Assembly (NCBI RefSeq): GCF_038443675.1
Contig: NZ_CP151763.1
Location: 1 to 11,515 of the forward strand
Direction of reading: 5' to 3'
Source: Yoonia sp. G8-12
GTDB lineage: Bacteria > Pseudomonadota > Alphaproteobacteria > Rhodobacterales > Rhodobacteraceae
DNA length: 11,515 bases
Under the pieces are notes generated by a model that saw only the letters and a list, made by a program, of their open reading frames with translations, made no database searches and was not told the DNA's origin. This document shows, one piece after another, positions 5,507 to 11,515 of the stretch (positions are counted from its first letter, which is position 1; each line of letters opens with the position of its first letter). The position numbers were made by a program, and so were the translations under genes.

Positions 5507-6361
5507 ATGACTGGAGAAACTGTTGTGTATCGAAACGAAATGAATTTAGTACCTTTAAGAAAATTTACAAGTACAGAAGTAGATTTGTTTTTTACTCTAT
5601 GTAATAAGCTCAAAGAACAGGACACACGTAGACTAGAAATATATTTTGATGAATTAAAACATCTTAGTAATTACTATTCTCGCTCACAAGATCGTTTTGT
5701 GAAAGATTTAGAGCATGTATACGATAAAATGTTGAATTTAACTTATACAGAACGTAATGGAAAATCATTTAAAAAGTTTGTTTTATTTACATCGTACGAA
5801 GTGGATGTTGAAGAACAACAGCTAGCAATTAGTATTAATAGTGATTTGAAGCATATACTCAACTCTATTACAGCTGATTTTACTAAATTTGAACTACAAG
5901 AAATGACTTATCTCAAATCAACATACGCTAAAAATATGTTTCGACTACTGAAACAATATAAAAGTACTGGTTATTTAAAAATTAGTGTTGAAGATTTTAG
6001 AGAACGTTTAGATGTTCCTAAATCTTATCGTATGACCGATTTAAATAAAAATATTTTTACGCCAATAATTAATGAATTAAGCTCAATTTTTAAGGGACTA
6101 AATATAAATAAAGTTAAAGCTAAAAAAGGTCGTAAAATTGAGTGGTTAGAATTCACTTTTAAGCCTGAGAAACGCATTCATTCAAAGCGACAACCTGAAA
6201 TGGCGAATATAGGTAAGAAGACACAAAATATAAATCGTGAGATGACGCCAGAATGGTTAGAAAATAAAAAGTATGAACCTATCAAACCCAAAACAACTGA
6301 ATTTACAGAACAACAAAAAGAGGCATTTTTAGAGAAAATGAATATCAATGAAAAACTATAA
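5507..6361 (+). CDS. repA: Replication initiator, Rep_3 family
   Basis: 284-aa initiator of theta replication that binds the upstream iterons. The N-terminal winged-helix domain begins VVYRNEMNLVPLRKFTSTEVDLF (residues 6-28), the hallmark of staphylococcal and enterococcal Rep_3 proteins. A second winged-helix region around 125-220 includes TYAKNMFRLLKQYKSTG (139-155) and ends WLEFTFKP. An upstream in-frame TTG at 5459 lies inside the leader hairpin. I chose the ATG at 5507 because AGGAGTG (5492-5498) sits 8 nt before it and family proteins start here. The gene is intact and followed 31 nt later by a Par-like gene. Confidence 0.92.
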   Translation: MTGETVVYRNEMNLVPLRKFTSTEVDLFFTLCNKLKEQDTRRLEIYFDELKHLSNYYSRSQDRFVKDLEHVYDKMLNLTYTERNGKSFKKFVLFTSYEVDVEEQQLAISINSDLKHILNSITADFTKFELQEMTYLKSTYAKNMFRLLKQYKSTGYLKISVEDFRERLDVPKSYRMTDLNKNIFTPIINELSSIFKGLNINKVKAKKGRKIEWLEFTFKPEKRIHSKRQPEMANIGKKTQNINREMTPEWLENKKYEPIKPKTTEFTEQQKEAFLEKMNINEKL

Positions 6362-6392
6362 GGTGAACAAATAAAGTAGGACGTGTTATTTG

Positions 6393-6905
6393 ATGAAAAC
6401 GGTAAAAGAAGTTTCTGAAAGTTTAAATGTTTCTAAACAAACCATTCACTATCACTTAAAAAACTTACCATCAAATTTAAAAGTTAAAAAAACAGGCAAT
6501 AAATCGTTAATAGATGATAGTGTCATAGCTTATTTAGAATCGATTTTGAATAAAAAATCGTCAAGCAAATCGACAAACAAATCGTCAAGCTTTGACGAAA
6601 AATCGACAAAAGAATCGACAAACAAAAAAGAGCCCGTAAAGGCAAGTCATGACAGCTATATTGATAAATATATCACACACTTAGAATCAGAAATTCGACA
6701 AAAGAATCGACAAATTGACGATTTAACAATTGCCTTAAAACAAGAACAATCTTTGAACTTAAATAGCCAAAATATATTAAGTCATAATGACACTATAGAA
6801 ACAGATGATTTAAATACAAAAGAAGATGTTTTTGTTTCAGAAACACCAGTTCAAAATGAACAAAAACAGTCTATTTTCTCAAAATTATTCAAAAAAATAA
6901 CATAG
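6393..6905 (+). CDS. Par-like plasmid segregation/replication-associated protein
   Basis: 170 aa. Residues 3-24 form a helix-turn-helix (VKEVSESLNVSKQTIHYHLK). A low-complexity Ser/Lys/Thr linker follows (53-80), then a probable coiled coil (about 88-120, THLESEIRQKNRQIDDLTI), then an acidic tail ending in an amphipathic SIFSKLFKKIT. This HTH, coiled-coil, tail plan matches pSK1 Par and the rep-linked DUF536-type proteins of staphylococcal plasmids, which act in segregational stability; it is shorter than pSK1 Par (245 aa). I took the ATG at 6393 over the TTG one codon earlier because MKTVKEVSE is the family-like start. AGGA at 6378-6381 serves as ribosome binding site. Probably co-transcribed with rep. 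Confidence 0.75.
   Translation: MKTVKEVSESLNVSKQTIHYHLKNLPSNLKVKKTGNKSLIDDSVIAYLESILNKKSSSKSTNKSSSFDEKSTKESTNKKEPVKASHDSYIDKYITHLESEIRQKNRQIDDLTIALKQEQSLNLNSQNILSHNDTIETDDLNTKEDVFVSETPVQNEQKQSIFSKLFKKIT
6555..6623 (+). repeat. Near-tandem 12-bp repeats inside the Par-like gene
   Basis: Units AAATCG(T/A)CAA(G/A)C occupy 6555-6566, 6567-6578 and 6579-6590. An inverted TTTGACGA element follows at 6591-6598, then two more direct units at 6600-6611 and 6612-6623. TCGTCAA-GCT-TTGACGA (6582-6598) is a 7-bp inverted repeat. They encode the KSSSKSTNKSSS linker. Further copies of TCGACAA lie near 6695-6713. They may be an intragenic binding (centromere-like) site or simply repetitive linker DNA. Confidence 0.6.
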
Positions 6906-6922
6906 CTTTGAGCAAACTAAAG

Positions 6923-6956
6923 TTTAAAAATGAGAATAACCATTCTTATTTTTAAA
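6923..6956 (+). terminator. Terminator of the rep-par unit
   Basis: The arm TAAAAATGAGAAT (6925-6937) pairs with ATTCTTATTTTTA (6942-6954) around an AACC loop, with one G-U pair and two more flanking T-A pairs. It begins 17 nt after the Par stop. The U-rich right arm fits a rho-independent terminator. Confidence 0.65.
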
Positions 6957-7021
6957 GCGAATTATAAATCCCTTCATATCAGTATCTATAGTACGAGTTC
7001 GGAAAATCAAACTCAGTTCAC

Positions 7022-7050
7022 TTTTGGGGACTGTTATGTTATCATATAAT
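7022..7050 (+). promoter_or_regulatory. Predicted promoter of the antitoxin RNA
   Basis: A perfect -10 TATAAT at 7045-7050. The -35 is weak: TTTTGG at 7022-7027 with a 17-nt spacer. Transcription would start near 7057, inside the first direct repeat, as expected for a short antitoxin RNA. Confidence 0.5.
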
Positions 7051-7052
7051 TA

Positions 7053-7081
7053 ACAAATGAGTTACAACTTAGTATATACAG
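7053..7081 (+). repeat. Toxin-antitoxin direct repeat, antitoxin copy
   Basis: 29 bp beginning ACAAATGAG and ending TATATACAG, matched at 7194-7222 with few differences. As plus-strand RNA, this copy can pair with the toxin mRNA around its start codon, which is encoded by the second copy on the other strand. Confidence 0.75.
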
Positions 7082-7123
7082 AAAGCCCCCACACGCCGGC
7101 AAGCTAATGTGGGGGCTTTTATT
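7057..7123 (+). ncRNA. Predicted type I antitoxin RNA (RNA II-like)
   Basis: A transcript from the TATAAT at 7045 to the hairpin ending near 7120 would be about 65 nt, the size of RNA II of the pAD1 par locus. Its 5' part is the direct repeat complementary to the toxin start region; its 3' part is the GC-rich hairpin, complementary to the 3' end of the toxin mRNA. Loop sequences CUAA on this strand and UUAG on the other fit the YUNR U-turn pattern used in kissing interactions. No RNA evidence is available here. Confidence 0.55.
7082..7123. terminator. Shared GC-rich hairpin of the toxin-antitoxin locus
   Basis: A perfect 12-bp stem AAAGCCCCCACA (7082-7093) / TGTGGGGGCTTT (7108-7119) with a 14-nt loop containing GCCGGC. 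TTTTATTTTA follows on the plus strand, so it terminates the antitoxin RNA well. It also lies just past the toxin stop on the minus strand, where the U-run is short. Confidence 0.8.
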
Positions 7124-7216
7124 TTATCCCTTAAGTTGATCAAATATATAGTTCGCAACTATACCGGCAACAACTGACGAGATAAAACCTAAGACAAATG
7201 AGATTACAACAAGCAT
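7124..7216 (-). CDS. Small hydrophobic type I toxin (Fst-like)
   Basis: 30 aa beginning MLVVISFVLGFISSVVAGIV, then a polar end (ANYIFDQLKG). It is one transmembrane helix with a charged cytoplasmic tail, the design of membrane-acting type I toxins. The start ATG has a strong ribosome binding site (AAAGGGGGTG, 6 nt before it). A TG-extended -10 (7262-7254) lies about 40 nt upstream, and the shared hairpin follows the stop. A 29-bp segment covering its start codon is repeated in the convergent antitoxin RNA region. That architecture is diagnostic of the par/Fst type, although the peptide lacks the PxxxG motif of classical Fst members. Its role would be killing plasmid-free daughter cells. Confidence 0.7.
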   Translation of the reverse strand: MLVVISFVLGFISSVVAGIVANYIFDQLKG

Positions 7217-7222
7217 ATACAG
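7194..7222 (-). repeat. Toxin-antitoxin direct repeat, toxin copy
   Basis: This repeat spans the toxin start codon, the bases just before it, and the first seven or so codons. The antitoxin-side copy is at 7053-7081. Pairing here would cover the translation start of the toxin mRNA. Confidence 0.75.
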
Positions 7223-7253
7223 CACCCCCTTTCTGCACAGGAAGTGCTTTTCT

Positions 7254-7262
7254 AGTATAACA
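7254..7262 (-). promoter_or_regulatory. Extended -10 promoter of the toxin
   Basis: Minus strand TGTTATACT: a TGn-extended -10 with TATACT at 7259-7254. No good -35 at the expected distance. The predicted transcript starts near 7247 and has a short 5' hairpin (GCAC/GTGC, 7235-7247) before the ribosome binding site. Confidence 0.5.
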
Positions 7263-7387
7263 AAAATGTATAAGTTAATACGATACTTTAGGAATTTGAA
7301 TAAAAATACAAAAATAGTACTGATGAAAAGACATGAAAACGTGTTAAAACAACGATGTATAAACCGTGTATAAATGATAGTAAATAG

Positions 7388-7463
7388 AAAAAGTCCGAAA
7401 CATTGATTTAACAGTGTTTCGGGCTTTATGTTGGGTTAACATAATTAAGTATTATAGGTAGTA
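7388..7463. repeat. Hairpin repeat, copy B (terminator-like)
   Basis: Direct repeat of 88-163, offset by exactly 7,300 bases over the hairpin. Its stem is the better of the two: left arm 7390-7404, loop GATTTAAC, right arm 7413-7427, fully paired with two G-U pairs. It separates the toxin-antitoxin locus from the tar operon. From 7263 to 7387 I see no gene, and from 7464 to 7580 only AT-rich sequence. Confidence 0.75.
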
Positions 7464-7581
7464 GACTTGTATATTCTATTCATCACATAATATTTTTAAT
7501 TATGTTTAATTGAACTATGATTTAAATCTCATACATAGTCTATTATACTAGGTCTAGAAGTACATAAGTTTTTTATTAATA

Positions 7582-7645
7582 AAGAACTTCAAGAAATCGT
7601 AGTTCTTAATTATTTTAGTAAATATTTTTTAAAATACGATATAAT
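7582..7645 (+). promoter_or_regulatory. tarI promoter region with upstream inverted repeat
   Basis: A perfect -10 TATAAT at 7640-7645 lies 33 nt before tarI, embedded in very AT-rich DNA that may act as an UP element. No recognisable -35 exists at 16-18 nt. Upstream, AAGAACT (7582-7588) and AGTTCTT (7601-7607) form a perfect inverted repeat with a 12-nt gap, a candidate regulator site centred about 45 bp before the -10. A weak -35 plus an upstream operator would fit activator-dependent expression, which is inference. Confidence 0.45.
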
Positions 7646-7678
7646 TAGCCTATTGAATAATAAAGAGGAGATGGAAAA

Positions 7679-8395
7679 ATGATTTATGCAGGTATTTTAG
7701 CAGGTGGTATAGGTTCAAGAATGGGGAACGTTCCTTTACCAAAACAATTTTTAGACCTTGATGGAAAACCTATTATTATACATACAATTGAAAAATTCTT
7801 ATTAACTAGAGAATTTGAAAAAGTTTTTATTGCGACACCACAAAAATGGATATCACATACAAAAGATACGTTGAATAAATTTAATATGGATGATCCAAGA
7901 ATTGAAGTTGTAGCTGGAGGATCAGACCGAAATGAAACAATAATGAATATCATTGAAGCTGCTGGTCAAATCAAACCAATTACCGATGAAGATGTTATTG
8001 TTACACATGATGCAGTACGCCCTTTTTTAACAAGACGTATTATTAAAGAAAACATTGCTTCTGTTCTTGAGCATGGCGCTGTAGATACTGTTATAGCTGC
8101 CACAGACACAATACTCACTTCGAAAAATGGAAAAGACATAAATGACATACCTGTAAGAGATGAAATGTATCAAGGGCAAACCCCTCAATCATTTAACATT
8201 AACTCGTTATGGAATAGTTACAATAATCTATCTAATGAGAAGAAAAAAGTTTTGACAGATGCTTGTAAGATAATGGTTGTGTCAGGCAAAAAAGTTAAAT
8301 TAGTTAATGGAGAATTATATAACATAAAAATTACTACCCCTTATGATTTAAAAGTTGCAAATTCTATAATTAAAGGCGGGATATTAAGTGATTAA
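7679..8395 (+). CDS. tarI: Ribitol-5-phosphate cytidylyltransferase TarI
   Basis: 238-aa cytoplasmic enzyme joining CTP and D-ribitol 5-phosphate to give CDP-ribitol, the donor for poly(ribitol phosphate) wall teichoic acid. It shows the IspD/TarI nucleotidyltransferase signature LAGGIGSRMG (7-16) with PKQ (21-23), and the metal-binding segment THDAVRPF (109-116). Length and sequence match staphylococcal TarI throughout (for example PVRDEMYQGQTPQSFNI). The ribosome binding site AGAGGAG is 8 nt before the ATG. It is the first gene of the operon; its stop overlaps the tarJ start by 8 nt. Intact. Confidence 0.95.
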   Translation: MIYAGILAGGIGSRMGNVPLPKQFLDLDGKPIIIHTIEKFLLTREFEKVFIATPQKWISHTKDTLNKFNMDDPRIEVVAGGSDRNETIMNIIEAAGQIKPITDEDVIVTHDAVRPFLTRRIIKENIASVLEHGAVDTVIAATDTILTSKNGKDINDIPVRDEMYQGQTPQSFNINSLWNSYNNLSNEKKKVLTDACKIMVVSGKKVKLVNGELYNIKITTPYDLKVANSIIKGGILSD

Positions 8396-9413
8396 CCAAG
8401 TCTATCAACTCGTGGCTCCTCGCCAGATTGAAGTAACATATAAACATGAAAATATAAAGAATAATAAAGTTATTGTGAGACCTTTATATTTATCTATTTG
8501 TGCTGCAGATCAACGTTACTATACAGGCAGTAGAGATGAACATGTACTTGAAAACAAATTACCGATGTCTTTAATACATGAAGGGGTAGGTGAAGTCGTA
8601 TATGATAGCAAAGGATTATATGAGATAGGGACAAAAGTTATCATGGTTCCTAATACACCTGTGGAAACAGACAAGGTAATTAGCGAGAACTATTTACCTA
8701 GTAGTAAATTTAGGTCTAGTGGATTTGATGGATTTATGCAAGATTATGTATTTATGGACCATGACAGAGTTGTTAAGGTTCCTAATACTCTTGATTTAAG
8801 TGTTTTATCATTCTCAGAACTTGTAAGTGTAAGTTGGCATGCGATACAACGTTTTAAGAAAAAATCTATTTCTAAACAAGACACTTTCGGAATTTGGGGA
8901 GATGGGAATTTAGGTTATATCACTGCCGTTTTATTACGCAAATTATATCCGAAATCCAAAATTTATGTTTTTGGTAAAACAGATTTCAAGTTAAGTCATT
9001 TTTCCTTTGTAGACGATGTCTTTTATATAAATCATATACCAAATGATTTGACAGTAACTCATGGTTTTGAATGTGTAGGAGGCAAAGGGAGTCAATCAGC
9101 TATAGATCAAATTATTAATTTAATTTCACCAGAAGGAAGTATTGCCTTACTTGGCGTAAGTGAATATCCAGTTGAAATTAATACACGTTTAGTGTTAGAA
9201 AAAGGCCTGACTATAATTGGTAGTAGTCGTAGTGGATCTCAAGATTTCCAAGATATAGTTGAGTTTTACAAAATCTATCCAGAAGTTATAGAAAAACTAT
9301 CTTTACTTAAAGGACAAGAATTTGAAGTTAAGTCAATTAATGATGCAATTGATGCCTTTGAAGCTGATTTATCTACATCATGGGGAAAAACAGTTATCAA
9401 ATGGGTGATGTAA
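8388..9413 (+). CDS. tarJ: Ribulose-5-phosphate reductase TarJ
   Basis: 341-aa zinc-type medium-chain dehydrogenase that reduces D-ribulose 5-phosphate to D-ribitol 5-phosphate with NADPH, feeding TarI. Likely zinc ligands are C38 (SICAADQ) and H64/E65 (LIHEGVGEV), with E144 near the expected fourth position. The Rossmann glycine motif GDGNLG is at 171-176. The GTG start at 8388 overlaps the tarI stop and is preceded by AAAGGCGGG, consistent with tight coupling and a TarI-TarJ partnership. Intact. Confidence 0.93.
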   Translation: MINQVYQLVAPRQIEVTYKHENIKNNKVIVRPLYLSICAADQRYYTGSRDEHVLENKLPMSLIHEGVGEVVYDSKGLYEIGTKVIMVPNTPVETDKVISENYLPSSKFRSSGFDGFMQDYVFMDHDRVVKVPNTLDLSVLSFSELVSVSWHAIQRFKKKSISKQDTFGIWGDGNLGYITAVLLRKLYPKSKIYVFGKTDFKLSHFSFVDDVFYINHIPNDLTVTHGFECVGGKGSQSAIDQIINLISPEGSIALLGVSEYPVEINTRLVLEKGLTIIGSSRSGSQDFQDIVEFYKIYPEVIEKLSLLKGQEFEVKSINDAIDAFEADLSTSWGKTVIKWVM

Positions 9414-9441
9414 GAGATTAAAATAGGAGTGTTACAGACAA

Positions 9442-11129
9442 TTGAATGATTATAAATTAAAAATTGATAATATTTATTGGGAAAGAATTCAACTTTTTAT
9501 TGAAGGCCACACAGAAGGTTTTGAAATAGAAAGTAAAAATTTAATCTTAAGAAATTTAACAGAAACTAAAGAAGTAGAAGCAAATGATGTAGAAATTATT
9601 GGTGAATATTTTAAAGCGAGGTTTAATATAGCTATCTTAGATAGTGGAAATTACTTACCTTCAGGGCAATATTTATTAATTTATAAAAATGATTTTGAAT
9701 ATATTGCTGACATCAATGAAAGCTTATTAGATCCTTTGAATTATGAATTAGATGAAGAACAATTAGAACGTTATACTTTATTTGAAACTAAAAATGATAA
9801 GAATAACTATTTACTTAGTTATTTTAAACACCAATTTAAAAAAGGTGGGAATTCTAAAAAAATAAACTACACTGTTTTTCCAAAAATTTCTAAGCAAGTT
9901 AATGAATTTGTATTAGACATTATATTTCACAAACCTAAACCTAAAACAAATAAAGTAAAAGTAAAATGGAACAAATATAAAAAAATGTACAACGATAAAT
10001 CATATAAAATCCGAAACTTTTTTTCAAAACCATTTTTAATGTCACTAAGTTTTTCCATTTAAGGAAAGGCAATACTGTACTATTCACTTCTGATTCAAGA
10101 TCTGAGATGTCTGGAAATTTTGAATATGTATATAATGAAATGTTACGTCAAAATCTAAACAATACCTATAAAATTCATTCTCTATTTAAATCCAATATTT
10201 CAACTAGAAGGAATTTCATTGATAAGTTTAAATTCCCATTTTTACTTGGCAAAGCCGATTATATACTTGTAGATGATTTCCATCCTTTACTTTATACTGT
10301 TAAATTTAGAAAAAGCCAAGAAATTATCCAAGTTTGGCACGCCGTAGGAGCATTCAAAACTGTAGGTTACAGTCGGGCTGGTAAAAAAGGAGGACCATTC
10401 TTCAATTCTGTAAACCATAGAAACTATACTAAGGCTTTTGTTTCTTCCGAAACAGATATTCCTTTTTATGGAGAAGCCTTTGGCATAATGGAACGTAATA
10501 TTATACCAACGGGTGTCCCTCGCACAGACATTCTTTTTGATAAAAATTATGAAATGAAGATTATAACGGAAATGAAAGAAGAACTACCTATAATTGAGGA
10601 TAAGAAAGTAATTTTATTTGCACCAACTTTTAGAGGAAATGGTCACCATACTGCACATTATCCATTTTTCAAAATTGATTTTTCCAGACTTGCACGTTAT
10701 TGTCGCAAAAATAATGCAGTAGTATTATTTAAAATGCATCCTTTTGTAAAAAACACACTGAACATACCACGAGAATACAAAAATTATTTTGTAGATGTAT
10801 CAGATTTTAGAGAAGTAAATGATATTTTATTTATAACGGATATTTTAATTAGCGATTATTCTTCTCTTATTTATGAATTTGCAGTATTTAAGCGTCCAAT
10901 GCTCTTTTATGCTTTTGATTTAGAAGACTACGTAACCTCCCGAGATTTTTATGAACCCTATGAACAATTTGTTCCTGGGAAAATTGTAGAAACTTTTGAT
11001 GATTTAATTTCTTCTCTTTACAATAATGATTTTGAACAAGAAAAAGTTATTAAATTTTTAGATAAGCATTTTAAATACCACGATGGCAGAGCAAGCGAAA
11101 GAGTCGTTCGAAACATTTTTGGTAGTTAA
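9442..11129 (+). pseudogene. tarL: Ribitol-phosphate polymerase TarL, frameshifted at a T7 run
   Basis: TarL extends the WTA linkage unit with ribitol phosphate from CDP-ribitol at the cytoplasmic face of the membrane. The frame from TTG 9442 (AGGAG 12 nt upstream) matches TarL from YWERIQLFIEGH to RNFF, then stops at 10060-10062. The rest continues in the -1 frame, from FKTIFNVTKFF through KGNTVLFTSDS to the stop at 11129; an ATG at 10107 opens 340 of those codons. The frames join at T7, 10018-10024. Eight Ts would give an unbroken 562 codons, the length I recall for S. aureus TarL. The catalytic half is intact: VWHAVGAFKTVG, APTFRGNG, FKMHPF and SDYSSLIYE. The flanking sequence shows no decay. 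It could be a recent null, a phase-variable tract, a slippage-decoded gene or a read error; the two fragments are unlikely to be separately functional proteins. Confidence 0.85.
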
Positions 11130-11193
11130 TCATAGTATCACTGTTAATGAAGTTTTTCATAGAAAACAATAAATATTATGTAGTTAAATTCAA

Positions 11194-11229
11194 AAAAGAA
11201 GCCCTCCAAATCAGAGGACTTCTTTTTTT
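11194..11229. terminator. Bidirectional terminator after tarL
   Basis: The arm AAAAGAAGCCCTC (11194-11206) pairs with GAGGACTTCTTTT (11214-11226) with one C/A mismatch and a 7-nt loop. T7 follows on the plus strand and T6 on the minus strand. It ends the tarIJL transcript 65 nt after the stop, and lies 23 nt past the stop of the convergent small ORF. Confidence 0.85.
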
Positions 11230-11251
11230 GAAATCTAAAGAGTAACGACGT

Positions 11252-11416
11252 TTATATTTTGTCGTCTATGATGTAACGCCATTTTATTAAGTTAATAAAG
11301 TCTTCATTAAATTCAAGGTCAATAAGTTCATCTTGATATCTCTTTATTACTTCCTTGTATTTATAAAAACAATAAATACTTACACTAATTGATACTATTA
11401 ATGAAATTTTTTTCAA
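11252..11416 (-). CDS. Small membrane-anchored protein, TTG start
   Basis: 54 aa starting MKKISLIVSISVSIYCFYKY: two lysines, a hydrophobic segment of about 15 residues, then a charged tail with KEVIKRYQDELIDLEF and WRYIIDDKI. It reads as a single-span anchored or secreted-type small protein with a short cytoplasmic or external helix. The start is TTG, with GGGGATG about 7 nt upstream, a good promoter at 11457-11485 and a bidirectional terminator downstream. An ATG at 11425 is in another frame that stops after 13 codons. No family recognised. It converges on tarL and may be unrelated cargo or a small accessory of the WTA module. Confidence 0.55.
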   Translation of the reverse strand: MKKISLIVSISVSIYCFYKYKEVIKRYQDELIDLEFNEDFINLIKWRYIIDDKI

Positions 11417-11456
11417 TTATAAACATCCCCAAACCCAAATAATATTAACAAATTAA

Positions 11457-11485
11457 ATAATACCACTCAATTTTATTTTGGTAAA
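11457..11485 (-). promoter_or_regulatory. Promoter of the 54-aa ORF
   Basis: Minus strand -35 TTTACC (11485-11480), exactly 17 nt spacer, TGG-extended -10 TATTAT (11462-11457). It lies about 40 nt before the TTG start. Confidence 0.6.
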
Positions 11486-11515
11486 CGCACTATTTTTTTA
11501 GTAAAAATTAAATTT

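Noticed and set aside
7684..8148. Two minus-strand ORFs over tarI
   Set aside because: Antisense shadows of a highly conserved gene.
10107..11129. Independent 340-aa glycerophosphotransferase gene
   Set aside because: TarL-like coding continues upstream of this ATG in the same frame, and it has no ribosome binding site; it is the second half of the frameshifted tarL.
1..11515. Insertion sequences or a transposase
   Set aside because: No transposase-like ORF or IS terminal repeats were seen; the only paired repeats flanking cargo are the terminator-like hairpins.

Overview
The window looks like a mobilizable theta-type plasmid from a low-GC Gram-positive bacterium, almost certainly a staphylococcus or close relative. 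Three things point there: a Rep_3-family initiator with 22-bp iterons, a pC221-type mobC/mobA/mobB cassette with an adjacent oriT, and cargo genes closely resembling the Staphylococcus aureus wall teichoic acid (WTA) genes tarI, tarJ and tarL. I cannot tell from the sequence alone whether the 11,515 bases are a closed circle.

Layout. (1) Bases 1-2050: a minus-strand unit with a good promoter, a small frameshifted ORF, and a TarM/TagE-like glycosyltransferase, ending at a hairpin repeat. (2) 2290-4770: mobilization region on the plus strand (terminator-like hairpin, oriT, mobC, a small two-helix membrane protein, mobA, and mobB overlapping mobA by 254 nt). (3) 4790-5500: non-coding control region with large imperfect hairpins (a possible single-strand origin), AT-rich DNA, four iterons, and a rep promoter followed by a strong leader hairpin. 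(4) 5507-6905: rep and a pSK1-Par-like segregation gene, then a terminator. (5) 7045-7262: a compact type I toxin-antitoxin locus with the layout of par of pAD1 (Fst family): a 30-aa hydrophobic toxin on the minus strand, a convergent small RNA, a shared hairpin and diagnostic direct repeats. (6) 7640-11129: the tarIJL operon on the plus strand. (7) 11194-11515: a bidirectional terminator and a 54-aa minus-strand membrane-anchored ORF with its own promoter.

How it fits together. TarI and TarJ make CDP-ribitol, TarL polymerises poly(ribitol phosphate) onto the WTA linkage unit, and the TarM-like enzyme would add sugar to the polymer. In a host that normally makes glycerol-phosphate WTA this cargo could change the cell-surface polymer, and with it phage adsorption and host interactions. 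Rep, Par and the toxin-antitoxin would maintain the plasmid, and Mob/oriT would let a helper element move it.

The main caveat is tarL. As read, it is broken by a one-base deficit in a T7 run. Restoring one T gives 562 codons with continuous similarity to TarL, so it is a recent mutation, a phase-variable tract, a frameshift-decoded gene or a sequencing error. A second homopolymer frameshift (A7) breaks the small ORF upstream of the TarM-like gene.
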